Shown here in pieces: positions 33,561 to 44,850 of a DNA stretch of 64,000 nt (position 1 is its first letter; each line of letters starts with the position of its first letter). The notes below the pieces were generated by a model. It was given only the letters and a program-made list of their open reading frames with translations, did not search any database and was not told the DNA's origin. The DNA is from Adiantum capillus-veneris. Its lineage: Eukaryota > Streptophyta > Polypodiopsida > Polypodiales > Pteridaceae. The position numbers and the translations under genes are program-made. Where the stretch lies: the NCBI GenBank assembly GCA_014529385.2, contig CM043959.1, positions 16,307,309 to 16,371,308 of the forward strand. Reading direction: 5' to 3'.

Positions 33561-35283
33561 TGTCATAAAAACTAATATCTAACCAACCCAAATGACTTTC
33601 TCATATTAAACTGATCACTTAATGTGGGAGAATAAACGGGAACAAGGGTTAAGATATAGGCATGTGCTTATAGATCTATCTCAACACGGGGCCAATGGTA
33701 AAGGAGCCCAAATGAGAGATGGTCTATCAAAGAGCAAGGCTAACCAATGGAGCATAAGACCTTAGGGTTAGCTTCATTGAAGACCTCCAATAATTTGTGT
33801 AAAAGTCCTTTGACCTTAGGTAAGCTAGGGCTGAGCTTGAGGCACAGGAACCCGACCCAGCTCGAGGTGCTTGTCCTGCTTGTCATGCTTGATGACTAAG
33901 GTGCTTGAGGTGCTTGATGATTTAGGTGCTTGAGATGCTTGATGTGCTTAATGATTGAGATGCTTGAGGTGCTTGACATGCTTGAGATGTTAGGGTTGCA
34001 CTTGAGGTGAGAACCTAGCCCAACCTTAAGGTGCTTAAGGGCCAAGCTTGTGGTGGGAATTGGGCCTATGCATGAGGGGTTGAGGTGTCAAAAAGTCAAA
34101 GATTCAATCCCTACAAGGAGGGAGCGAGCCCTACATGAGGGGAGATGAGAGAGAACACCCACACACTCACACAAGGCATGCATGGTACAAAGAAAGCAAA
34201 AGGGACACTTGTCAAGTTCCTCCTCATGTTGCCCTCATTGTGTGCCTGAAGCCTATTGGTTGGCCACCCAAGGGGTCCAATGATAATTTAGGAGATTTAA
34301 TTAATTGATTTTGCATTTATCTAGCCCTCTCTCTCAAAGGGGAAAGGGGGGACACTTGTCTCAAGGCTACCCTTGCTGCTTGTAATGCCTCCTGCTTATG
34401 ATTGGCTAGGCCTAGAGGGGTCCAATGAGCTTCAAGCATGAGCTACAAGGGGGGGTTGACCCAAGCAAGCTAGGGGGTTTCTTAGGGGGTATACTCACCC
34501 ACGCACACTCAAAAACACTCTCATTGTGTGCTAGGCAAGGTGCAAGCTCCATCTCCTTCTCCAAGCTCCTTGAGAAGTTGAGAGCCTACACCAACACTCT
34601 TGGCTATGGAATGCAAATCCAACCAAGAGCTATGCTTCAATGCTTAAGCTTTCCATCTTCTCCATCTTCATTACTATGCTATTATGTATGCTAAGCAAGA
34701 AGAGTGATGATAAGTGAGGAATTATTTCTTTCTCCTATGGAAAATACTTATTCTTCCTCTTCCCTACCCTCATTCCCTGCTAGCTCTCTCCACCTTCGAA
34801 GGTGTTTGAGGTCTTGGGACTGAGGCTTGGGATAGTTAATGCTTTCCACAAAGTGCATGTTATGCTTATTGCAAGAAGGCTAATGGTTTATTGCAAGTAG
34901 ATTAGTTACTTAATGCAAGTAGATTAATTGTATTGCAATGTAGATTAATTGTTGCCTTAGGCACAAGTTGATGCATAAAAGTATACATCTTCATGCACTC
35001 AAATGATTTAGGGAACACAAAGACTAATGATGTTCATGAGTTCTTGACTATTTTCAAGCTAAGATTGATTGTTGATATTATGCAAAAGCTTGGTGTATGA
35101 AGCTTCCATCTCCATACTGCCAAAGAGGTTTCAAGGAACACAAAGATTGTATTGTACCAAGTCTCTCTTAATGAGAGAATCTATAATACAAATGCCTTTT
35201 GGAGGGGGGATCGGCTCCACGTAAATCCGGTCCTCAACTGTTGTCATATTCTCTAAAATCTCTCTCTCTCTCTCTCTCTCTCG
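33561..35283 (+). repeat. LTR-like arm, plus orientation
   Basis: This starts TGTCATAAAA and ends in a short TC run. It matches the minus strand of 36147-36934 at both of its ends, with about 640 bp (roughly 34055-34690) unique to this copy. It contains many TGCTTGA-type short repeats at 33840-34000. No flanking duplication was found. Confidence 0.8.
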
Positions 35284-35333
35284 CAAAGGTATTGCTCATG
35301 CCTACTTAATTAAGTGTTATGATTAAGTTGCTA

Positions 35334-35797
35334 CTACCAATTAAGTCCACCATCTATGCTCTCAAAGTTGCTCACTCTAATTCTCTTAATTCCGCTATTC
35401 TCTAAGTTCATAGGCCATTTTCCATTACACCATTGTGGTGTTACTAAAATCTTAAATAACATGGCATGGGGTATGGCGGCTCTTTCTTTACATTGAGAGC
35501 CATCATTCACATACGATGAACGTCTCCCTTCATAGTAGGCTAGTAAACTCCCAACCAAGTCAACCGTCGTAAGGTTTGAACTTGTGCAAAATGCAGACCT
35601 ACTACCGTGGTATGAGCTTGACTCAAGTAGGCGTCTTGCTCCTTAGGATTAAGGCACAAAAGCATGATTCCATCCTTGTTTTTGCAATACAACCTTCCAG
35701 TCAGCAATTGATATATTGCTCTATCAATTGTGGTGTAATAGGGATTAGTATTTGGGAACGAAAAAATTCGCTCAAAGTTTGGGATTCCTCGTTTCAC
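35334..35797 (-). pseudogene. Second gypsy integrase N-terminal fragment
   Basis: The minus strand encodes AIYQLLTGRLYCKNKDGIM, then NPKEQDAYLSQAHTTVVGLH and LTWLGVYWP. This is the spacing of the His-rich zinc-binding region that precedes gypsy integrase. A frame change near 35540 leads to a Cys-containing stretch and WPMNLENSGIK. Its sequence differs from the fragment at 33293-33508, so it belongs to another element. Confidence 0.65.
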
Positions 35798-36146
35798 AAC
35801 ATTATCTTAACTAGAATGCCTATTTTGAGGGTCATGTCCCATTGGCATTTGATTGTTTCTCTAAACTGTTGCTATTGAGGTGGCTATTAAACATTGGTAG
35901 TTGCTTCTCTTCATTTCGTTGCCCACAATAATGCTTTTGCATCCAATTCTCACCTAAAGTTATCTCTTCTTGTAAGTTTTTTGGAGTCATGACTTAGAGC
36001 TCCTCTATAAAAAAAATTAGTGGTTAAAGTCTAAGGAGGCTTAGTAACTTCTAGGCACTCAAAAAAGGTGTCCTTGGTTGTAGCTAATTGCATGGGTTGC
36101 TAGTCATAGACTAGGTTCTGCAATAAAAGCAATGTGATGGTTGTCG

Positions 36147-36934
36147 CCATTCTTTTGTAAGAGAGAGAGTTTAGAGAACATGAAAACAGTTAAGGACCGG
36201 ATTTATGTGGAGCCGGTCCCCCCTCAAATAGGCATTTGTATTATAGATTCTCCCATCAAGAGAGACTTGGTATAATACAATCTTTGTGTTCCTTGTGACC
36301 TAGGTGATGCAATGAAGATGGAAAGCTTCATGCATCACGAGCATAACATAAACTTTGCAAAAAGCATTAACTATCCCAAGCCTCAGTCCCAAGGCCTCAA
36401 ACACCTTCAAAGGTGAAGAGAGCTAGCAGGGAATGAGGGTAGGGAAGAGGAAGAAGAAACATTTTATAGAAGAAAGAAATAGCTACTCACTTATCAGCAC
36501 TCTTCACCACAAGCTTGGGCTAGGTTCCCACCTCAAGTACAACCCTAGCATCTCAAGCATGACAAGCACCTCAAGCATCTCAATCATCGAGCACATCAAG
36601 CATCTCAGTCATCATGCACGACAAGCACCTCAAGCTTGGGCCGGGTTTCTACCTCAAGCACAACCCTAGCTTACCTAAGGTCAAAGAAATTTTAACACTA
36701 ACCTTTGGAGGTCTTCAATGAAGCTAACCCTAAGGTCTTTAAGCTCCATTGGTTAGCCTTGCGCTCTTTGAAAAACCATCTCTCATATGGGCCCCCTTTA
36801 CCATTGGCCCGGTTTTGAGATAGATCTATAAGCACATGTCTATATCCTAACCCTTGTTCCCATTTATTCTCCCACATTAAATGATCAATTTAGTATGAGA
36901 AAATCATTTGGGTTGGTTAGCTATTAAATTTTAT
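36147..36934 (-). repeat. LTR-like arm, minus orientation, with possible primer-binding site
   Basis: Read on the minus strand it starts TGTCATAAAA and ends CTCTCTTACA. A few bases on comes TGGCGACAACC, which resembles the TGGCGAC-type primer-binding sites used by some plant gypsy lineages. It is the inverted partner of 33561-35283. Confidence 0.8.
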
Positions 36935-37311
36935 GACAACAATGCCTTCAACATTGGGATTGGGAGAATACATAGAGGAGAGGCATCCTCTGATCAACAA
37001 ACCAAACGTGAGATTCATTAGAACCAATGAAGCCATGAGAGTTCTGACGGATTACACTTACGATGGCTTATATAGATTCACAAACGGGGATCCATATATC
37101 TTTTACAAGTGTGTAGAGACCTATGCTAGAGAATTGATCATCCATAAGAATCTCTATGCGTTCACGTATACAGATGCCCACGCAATGCAAGTTTTGATGG
37201 TAGATAGTATGGACGTGAGTATATACTTGTTGATCCAATTGACCTAGAGAGATATATGTACAAGGGTACTCCAATCTCTACTTACTTTCAGTAAAAAATG
37301 ATGGCATATGA
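36933..37311 (+). pseudogene. N-terminal part of the gag-like ORF, upstream of the copia insertion
   Basis: ATG 36933 opens MTTMPSTLGLGEYIEERHP. The frame includes YTYDGLYRFTNGDPYIFYKC. Near 37210 the reading shifts (ILVDPIDLERYMYKGTPIST makes sense in another frame), and TAA interrupts at about 37291. The phrase MMAYD continues as YDISKRIPSG beyond the copia element, once one copy of TATGA is discounted. Confidence 0.6.
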
Positions 37312-37539
37312 TGTTACCATATACATGTGGTAGTGATGTGTGTGAACACATTAGGATCGCCGGGGCATTTTTTCCCTCTTTAGGAGGTTTTTCCCCTCGT
37401 GCATTGTAAATACACCCATTCATTCTAGGGCTATCGATCTTTCCATTGGACACTAAGTAACACACTCTCAGTTGTGTGTCTTGAGCTTCCTTCGTCTTCT
37501 CCAAGCTGTGTGTATTTCTCTGCAACCCTAATTCCAACA
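37312..37539 (+). repeat. 5' LTR of the copia element
   Basis: This 228-bp LTR runs TGTTACCATATACATG to AATTCCAACA. Confidence 0.95.
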
Positions 37540-37541
37540 AT

Positions 37542-37553
37542 TGGTATCAGAGC
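37542..37553 (+). promoter_or_regulatory. Primer-binding site (tRNA-Met)
   Basis: TGGTATCAGAGC lies two bases after the 5' LTR. Confidence 0.93.
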
Positions 37554-37831
37554 AGGTTGCATCCTCCCGGGCTTAGTCGCCAACAGTTCCAACACACGCC
37601 TGCTTACTTTCTCCAATTTCACATGCGGGTTCATTTCGGCCTCTGTTTCCACTATAGGCAGGTTTGCATAGGCAATTTCGTCATTTAGTGTAGAATTTTT
37701 GTCAATGCCATTTTTCTGCTGCATAACACGTCCCATACAGTCTACTGCAGGTTGTGCTATATAGCACGTGCTTGTCTCACTCAGTTTCTCCTCATTTTGA
37801 GCAGATTTCACATCAAGTGCGATCATTTTCC

Positions 37832-38740
37832 ATGGCTGACAACAACATAGATGTGTTTAAGATGTTTGCTGTCGAGGACAGGTTGGATGGGGACAATTAC
37901 CCTATGTGGGTTTACATGATGCAACATGTTTTTGTGTCAAAGGGTGTTTGGAATATTGTGCAGGGTGTTGATGTACGTCCTGGTTTTGAGGATGTTGCAG
38001 GTCTTACTACAAGGATTGCTGCTGTTAGAGTTGTTTTGACTACGGCAGAACAAGCTCGTTGGGATGTAAAGGATGCGCAGACTCATGCATTGATTACATT
38101 GTCTATAAAGCGCATCATTACTCCTCACATTCGTTCAGCGAAATGTGCAAAACAGGCTTGGGATATTTTAGTAGGTCTTTATGCAAGCCGCAATGAGGCT
38201 AAAAATTGCCTTGCTACGTAAAGAGATGGAATTGAAGACTATGCATGAGGAAGATGATATGGACACTTTCCTTGCTGGTGTTAAGGTTATCAATGAGCAA
38301 CTTATTTCTGCAGGTGAAGTCATTTCAAACAGTTCCCTTGTGCAGACTGTTCTTGATGCCTTACCAGATTCATACCAGACTTTTGCTAGTACTTGGAGAC
38401 TGATGACTCGAGGAAATCCTGAAGTTGTCAAGTTTGATGCATTATGTACAATGTTGTTGCAAGAGTCACTTTCCAGAAAAAACAGGACTAGGCAGCATGC
38501 AGTTGCGCAGGCTTTTATTGCTTCTCAAGAAAGGGTGGTAACAGCAATGCAGCCACTTCTTATGGTTCTGCTGCAAGTGGCAAAACTTCTGTTCCTAATG
38601 CTTCTGCTGGCAGCAATTCGTCTGGAAATTCTGGTGATAAGGGCAAAAAGAAGATGCGTTTCCATTATTGTAAAGCTAATGATCACTTGATCAAGCAGTG
38701 TCCTAAGTTGAAGGCGAAAGAGGCTAAGAAGAAAGAGGGT
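37832..38740 (+). pseudogene. gag: copia gag
   Basis: ATG 37832 (MADNNIDVFKMFAVEDRLDG) begins a copia gag with NYPMWVYMMQHVFVSKGVW and later SSLVQTVLDALPDSYQTF. A frameshift near 38210 breaks it, and another lies near 38545. The zinc knuckle at ~38655 reads FHYCKANDHLIKQC, with Phe where the first Cys of C-x2-C-x4-H-x4-C should be, so it should not bind zinc normally. Confidence 0.9.
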
Positions 38741-39990
38741 GGTTCCACTGCAAATGCTGGTTCCACTACAAACGCAGCCATTGTTGAGTCTTCTGTCAAA
38801 GGAGATTGTGATGCTGATGTTGATGCAGAATGGGCTTTTAGTGTAGAGTGTACTTACAATTCTGATGTCCATGATGCATGCATGTCAGTTGTTGCTGATT
38901 CACATGTGTGGTATTTTGACAGTGGTGCTACAAAGCACAATACCTCACATCATGAATTATTCACCTCTCTCGAGTCTGTCCCTCATGGGAATTCAGTCAC
39001 TTGTGCCAACAATGCCTCTTATCCGGTTCAAGGGGTTGGTAAGATTGTGCTTACTGCTGCAAATGGCACTTCTTTCACACTTGTTGATGCACTTTATGTA
39101 CTTGGGATCAAGAATAATCTTTTGTCTGTATCTGCATTTGCTGACTTGAACTTGTAGTCAAATTTGTGGATGACAGATGTACAGTTTATGATCTCAGTTT
39201 TGGTGATGAAATTGTTGCATCTGGCCTTTTGTGCCGTGGGTTATATAAGCTCACTTTGTATGACAAGTATGGACAAAATTTTGCAAATGTAGTTGCAAAT
39301 TCAAGGGCTGTTTCAGATGCAAAACTGTGGCATGCACGTTTTGGGCATCTGAATTTTGCCAGTTTGCCGCGTTTGTAGAAATCTGATATGGTTGCTTCTT
39401 TGCCACCTCTTGAAGCACCTGTCAAACATGTTTGTGAAGGCTATATTTTGGGTAAGATGCAGTGTTCAAAGTTTCCAAAGGATGGTTCAGTTAGGGCCAC
39501 ATGGAGGTTGCAGCTTGTGCATAGTGATGTTTGTGGGCCCATGCAAACTCCGTCCTTGGGCAATTAACTTTACTTTGTGACTTTCATTGATGATTACTCT
39601 AGGCATGCATGGGTATTTCCGCTTAAAGCGAAGTCCGAAGTTTTTATGTGCTTCAAACAATTTCTGGCTATGGCTGGAAATGTATTGAAATGTACTATGG
39701 GTACCCTCCATTCCGATCGAGGGGGGGAGTATACATCTCATGAATTTAATGCATTTCTGGCTAGACGTGGGATAAAACACTAATGTACAGTGCCTTATAC
39801 ACCTCAGCAAAATGGTGTTGCTGAGAGGAAAAACAGGTCACTTACGGAAATGGCACGATGTATGGTCAAAACTCAAGCTTTGCCGCATTCTTTTTGGCTT
39901 GAGGCCATCATGTGTGTCACTTATGTACTTAACAGGTGTCCTACAAAAGCTTTGCAGTCTATTACTCCATATGAAAACATGGCATGATAG
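38740..39990 (+). pseudogene. pol: copia protease and integrase
   Basis: The protease motif WYFDSGATKHNT (~38911) is intact. The pre-integrase region LWHARFGHLNFASL (~39327) and the DDE core follow: HSDVCGPM (~39520), TLHSDRGGEYTS (~39706) and PQQNGVAERKNRSL (~39805). Stops occur at ~39155, 39376, 39566 and 39781, and a frame end lies near 39985. All three acidic catalytic positions are still recognisable. Confidence 0.92.
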
Positions 39991-40538
39991 AAAGCTTTCT
40001 ATTGAGCAGATGCATGTTTTTGGCTGTTTGGCATATGCTTTGGTGCCATAAACACAACGCAAAAAATTGGATGATAAGAGTGTCAAATGTATTTTTGTTG
40101 GTTATAGTGCTGAAAGCAAAGGTTACATGTTGTATCATCCGCAAACAAAGCGTATTTTGGTTTCACGAGATGTAGTGCTTGTGGAAGATTCTGTTCAGCC
40201 CTTGCTGTCATGTAATAGAGACAATAATGTAAGCTCACAGGACATTTATGACACTTTGTTGCCTCTTTCAGTGGTGGAAGTTCGAATGTAAATTCCAATG
40301 AGGCAAATGTACAATCTTTGGGGGTTTCCAAAAATGTTACAGATCAGCCTATTACTGATACAGATGTACATGATGTACTTTATGAGGAAAGGACTGAAAA
40401 TGAGCAAGCTAGAGGTATGCCAAAATGACTGGTGCATACATTGCATGACAGTAAATTGGATGCACCTTTATCTAGTCGTACTCGTTCAGGATCTTATCTA
40501 GTCGTACTCGTTCAGGATCTGGCCATGCATCTTATGCA

Positions 40539-41336
40539 TTGGATTGTTATGCTTTGGCTGTGTCGAGCTTACATGATGTTGAGGAACCTCTGTCTTTTGA
40601 TGAAGCACAACATTCAAAATATTGGATGGTTGCCATGCAATCAAAATATGATGCACTTATAGAAAATGACACATGGACTTTATGTGATTTACCTCCTGGC
40701 AAAAAGGCCATTGGTACGAAGTAGGTTTACAAGTTGAAATGCAAGCCGGATGGTGAGATCGATCGCCATAAGGCCCGACTTGTTGCAAAGGGTTATGCAC
40801 AACAAAAAGGCATAGATTGTGAAGAGACTTTTTCTCCCACTTGTCGTATGACTATTGTGCGTTTTCTATATGCATTGGGAGCTCATTTTGGTTGGGATGT
40901 ACATCAATCAGACATTGTTATTGCTTTCTTGAATGGTGACATGTTTGAGGAAGTTTATGTAACGCAGTCTCGCGGTTTTGTCAAGAAAGGACAAGAGGAC
41001 AAAGTGTGCAGATGTAAGAAGGCTTTGTATGGGTTGAAGCAATCTTCTCGTGCTTGGTATGAGAAAGCTGACACTCATTTGGTCAAACGAGGCTTTTGTA
41101 ACAATCCAACAGAAAGCACATTGTATGTCAAGCGTGAGGGCGATGTACTTCTCATTGTTGTTCTTTATGTGGACGATTTGCTGATCACTGGTCCCAATGA
41201 GGCACATATTGTTGAATTTAAGGCTGATTTGAATGCTACTTTCAAGATGAAAGATTTGGGGATGTTGCATCATTATTTGGGCATACAATTTAAGCAGTGT
41301 GATGGTGGTATTGCCTTGTGTCAGAAACTTACATAA
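40539..41336 (+). pseudogene. pol: copia reverse transcriptase
   Basis: The sequence includes DTWTLCDLPPGKKAIGTK, then a TAG (~40722) in place of the Trp of the usual KWVYKLK, then HKARLVAKGYAQQ, GIDCEETFSPT, KALYGLKQSSRAWYEK and an intact catalytic LYVDDLLITG (~41166). The domain is of normal length and ends at a frameshift near 41320, where the RNase H linker starts. Confidence 0.93.
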
Positions 41337-41640
41337 AGACATTGCTATGTAAGGTTGGACTTGAGGATTGCAAACCTATTGCCACTCCCATGGAAACTTA
41401 CATAGAGACATTGTTATGTAAGGTTGGACTTGAGGATTGCAAACCTATTGCCACTCCCATGGAAACATGTTTGAAGTTGAGTCTACATGATACTGGCGAT
41501 CCTGCTGATGTCACTCTTTACCAAACTGTTGTTGGCTGCCTCATTGATGTATGCAACACAAGGCCAGTTACTCAGTTTGCAGTCTGACAAGTCAACAGAT
41601 TTATGCATAGCCCAGGGTCTAAGCATTGGTAGGCTTCAAG
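41328..41640 (+). pseudogene. copia RT-RNase H linker with 69-bp tandem duplication; RNase H mostly deleted
   Basis: The linker motif ETYIKTLLCKVGLEDCKPI is encoded twice, at 41328-41396 and 41397-41465, differing at two bases and keeping frame. VGCLIDVCNTRPVTQFAV and a short FMHSPGSKHW follow. The reading then jumps to a terminal KALGLLPFVD-like piece (~41660), so the catalytic core of RNase H is absent. Confidence 0.85.
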
Positions 41641-41760
41641 ATTATTTTTCGCTAAAGCTTTAGGCTTACTCCCCTTTGTGGACTGATCATGTCCTCAGGG
41701 CATGGCACTTCCCTTTACTCATGTGCCAGCTCTCGTTCACCGCATCACTCTAGGGGGGAT

Positions 41761-41989
41761 TGGTTACCATATACATGTGGTAGTTATGTGTGTGAACACA
41801 CTAGGACCGCCGGGGCATTTTTTCCCTCTTTAGGAGGGTTTTTCCCCCGTGCATTGTATATACGCCCATTCATTCTAGGGCTATTGATCTTTCCATTGCA
41901 CACTAAGTAACACACCCTCAGTTGTGTGCCTTGAGCTTCCTTCATCTTCTCCAAGCTGTGTGCGTTTCTCTGCAACCCTAATTCCAACA
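41761..41989 (+). repeat. 3' LTR of the copia element
   Basis: This 229-bp LTR begins TGGTTACCATATACATG, with one extra G against the 5' copy, and ends AATTCCAACA. Confidence 0.95.
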
Positions 41990-41994
41990 TATGA

Positions 41995-42787
41995 TATATC
42001 AAAGAGGATTCCATCGGGATTTTCTCCAAGACGAGGGGTGAGAGCTAGAGACATCTCTCCAAGAGACCACAAATTGGTTAGATTAGTGACTCAACCACAA
42101 AGATTAAGACCATATCAAGTGGCTCAATGTGTCAAAACAAAATACAATGGGTCAAGGGATCCATATGCTCATGTCTCACTCTTCATACAAGTTTTGAGGG
42201 CTGAACGAATTGCAGATTTCTATACTTAGTATGAGGGATTTGGGTTGACATTGGAAGGAACAGCCTTGAATTGGTTCCAACCACTAAATAGAGTTAATTT
42301 TCTCAACATAGCACAACTGTTACAAAAAATTGTAGAGGAGTTCTTGAAAAGGGGGATCAAACACAACACAGTGTCCCAAATCTACACTTTCAAACAGAAA
42401 AATGATGAGAAATTGAAGGAAGTTTTGCTTCGCTTCAAACAATACATAGATAGATATCCTGTGAGAGAGCTATCGCAAGATAAGAGACTGTCAGTTCTCT
42501 TCATTGAGGGATTAAATAACGAGACTTTAAAAGAGGACCTACATTCACAAGGATGCATGAGGTTTGAGGAAGTCACTAGAGAAGCTCTTTATCTAGTTGA
42601 CAATTGCAAGGCCTACGAAGAGGTGACTGAAGATACAGACAACGCAATTAGTAGAGCCTCATCTCCGAAGAGCAAATCAACAACAAAGAGAGATGTTCAA
42701 ACTCTTTGGGAACAAATCATTGATCAAGTGGTCAAGGGGGTGATTAGAAGAATAAACCAAGGCTACAAACAAAACTTAAATGTGTGA
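41995..42787 (+). pseudogene. gag capsid region of the gag-protease element
   Basis: After the copia element the frame resumes with GFSPRRGVRARDISPRD and YNGSRDPYAHVSLFIQ. After a TAG at ~42226 it continues LTLEGTALNWFQPL (~42245), YTFKQKNDEKLKEVLLRFKQ and LFIEGLNNETLKEDL. This is the gypsy-type retrotransposon gag pattern. The frame ends at 42787. Confidence 0.85.
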
Positions 42788-42918
42788 CAACCTCAATTGA
42801 GGAGATGTAATACTTATGGAGGGGATCATCCCACTCCATGGTGTAGCACTCAATTAAAGCTGCAACAAATGCTAGGGCAACAACCGCATCTTCTAAATGA
42901 TGGTAGATTAGTAGTCAA

Positions 42919-43296
42919 TTGCACTCAGCCAATGCATGTGCCACGAGTCGTAAAAAATCAGTCTCCATGGATGTGAATACGCTCATGTTCATAGCCAATC
43001 AGGAGTATGGTTTGAAGAACATTCTTACCAGGCAAGAACAACCATTGGCTGGATCAACAACTATGAGACAAGAAGGCCCATGCTATGAATGTGGAGGTGA
43101 CTGTTGGGGACGAGGTTGTCCAAACAAGGGTCCACAAATAGAATTCTTTGTGTTTTGTGATGGATGTGGGAGAGATCATCTACTCCAAAACTATGCTAAG
43201 AATCCAAACTACAAAGGGAAAGCAACAATGAATAATGTAGGCATGATGCCCTCTTCAAGCGGATCCAAGGTAGAACCCGCCATTCCTTTAAGGTGA
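42919..43296 (+). pseudogene. Nucleocapsid region with two altered zinc knuckles
   Basis: Two knuckle-like motifs occur with C-x2-C-x3 spacing: CYECGGDCWGRGC (~43081) and CDGCGRDHLLQNY (~43159). In the first a Cys sits where His is usual; in the second Tyr replaces the last Cys. The x3 spacing recurs in both, so it may be ancestral. Nucleic-acid binding is probably impaired. Confidence 0.7.
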
Positions 43297-44337
43297 TGAC
43301 TCGAGCTCAAGCTCAAGAAGCTCCCAAAAATACAATTGTTGAGGAGGAACCCACATTGCCACCTCAAACAGAAATCGATAACTTATCGGTGAGAACTGGA
43401 AGAAAATCGTGGAAATCCAAAAGGGAAAAAAATGAAATCAAAGAGGCTACAGGAGAAAGATACTTTGGAAACTGAATTGCATCAAACAAAAGAACAGCTT
43501 AGACGAGAGCAAGAAAGCAAGAAAAATGCAAAGGGACCTAAAGAGTCAAAGACTAACTCGGGAGGTTCAGTCTTGATCGACAAAGTCTTTGAATCCTTAG
43601 ATGCAATTTTGAAGGCCTATGAAGCTAGGCTAAAACTAAATCAAACCCAAGAGTATATATGGTTGACTTATCCTCATCCATTGTATGAAAAAGAGAGGCT
43701 GCAAATGTGCAAGGAGCTCATCCAAACGGCCCAAGCTCTTATGGAACCACATGTTCCATATGCTCCAAAAACGGAGGTGCTAATCCGCCAAAAAATCCAG
43801 GAAATGGAGAGCCATGGTATTGTAAATAGAGACCAAGAAGAGTCGAGAGTTTAGGCACCTTTAGATACAAGGAAAGTAGCCAATATCACAGATGGGGTGG
43901 GCTCACAAGCAGTAATGTCAATCCTAGAGGTAGGGCCACCACAATCCTTATGGGAATCGATTAGAAACCAAAAAGATGGTATTGCCACCTTACAATTAGC
44001 ACCTATCCATGAAATAAATATGGATCACAAAATTTTCTCAAGGGATATAAGATCTTTATATGGGGATGCCAGGTCTGCCACATGTGAAGAGAGCAAACCA
44101 CACTCTCTACAAACTTTGCCATCTTTCATAGGAGAACTAAAAACAAAATCGGAGGTTAAAATGGTACCTTCTCAGTGGAAAGCCACACCAAAAATGATGG
44201 ATACCAAGAGCTTGCATGATTTGATGTCTTCTCCTATACAATGCACACTTTATCTCTTAGAGCTACTAAAAATTAGACCACACTTATGGGGCCAAACGGA
44301 CAAACACCTGGAGAAGATGGGGTTGAAAATCCCTTAA
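43293..44337 (+). other. Charged spacer ORFs between knuckles and protease
   Basis: Three overlapping or adjoining frames (43293-43475, 43432-43854, 43897-44337) encode Lys/Glu-rich, probably helical sequence, for example ETELHQTKEQLRREQESKKN. No domain is recognised. Frame changes suggest one former long spacer. Confidence 0.5.
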
Positions 44338-44364
44338 ACACATGAACAACTTACGGACAAAAAC

Positions 44365-44763
44365 ATGGATGACACCTCGCCTAAGAAACCACAGACAAAG
44401 CCAATACCAGTAAATAAGGTGGGTGATTATTGCGAAGGTGATGAAGGAAACACCACCTTACCACTTGAGTACAAAGGAGTAAAGATGGTTGTTATATTAG
44501 ATAGTGGGACAGGAACTGCCATTGCAACCAAAGAGATGTGGGAAAAAATAGGGGAAGCCTGCTCTTAGGAAAACTTGAATGAAATTGCAATTAGCGGATG
44601 GATACGTGGAGAGACCAATAGGAATATTAGAACAAATCATTGTATCCTCTGTGGCATTGAGTATGAGTACACCTTCGCCATAATGAATTTTGACAAGAGT
44701 AGCAACGTTGATATCATATTGGGCAAACCATTCATGCCTCAGCTCAAAATGGTACAAGACTAG
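44365..44763 (+). pseudogene. Aspartic protease of the gag-protease element
   Basis: GVKMVVILDSGTGTAIATKE carries an intact D-S-G-T active site (~44496). After a TAG (~44566) it continues to NFDKSSNVDIILGKPFM, the usual second conserved block of retroelement proteases. A TAG at ~44761 ends the frame. Confidence 0.82.
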
Positions 44764-44850
44764 GGCTATGACTATATCTACTCGAGACACAAAGAGGTCA
44801 CTACAAAAATTAGTGTCAAAGATCATAGTTATAGAGATGTAGAGCAAACC

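Larger units (their letters stand above)
37312..41989 (+). mobile_element. Ty1/copia element with TATGA target duplication
   Basis: The 4678-bp element has LTRs at 37312-37539 and 41761-41989 and perfect TATGA duplications at 37307-37311 and 41990-41994. A tRNA-Met primer-binding site lies at 37542, and a purine tract TAGGGGGGAT precedes the 3' LTR. The order gag, protease, integrase, reverse transcriptase, RNase H defines copia. I count about 14 LTR differences (~6%). Coding is degraded, and most of RNase H is deleted. Confidence 0.95.

Noticed and set aside
33561-36934. Single DNA transposon with long terminal inverted repeats
   Set aside because: The arms show LTR features (TG start, a PBS-like site after the right arm). 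No target duplication flanks the pair, and no transposase lies between them. Opposed LTRs or an inversion explain it better.
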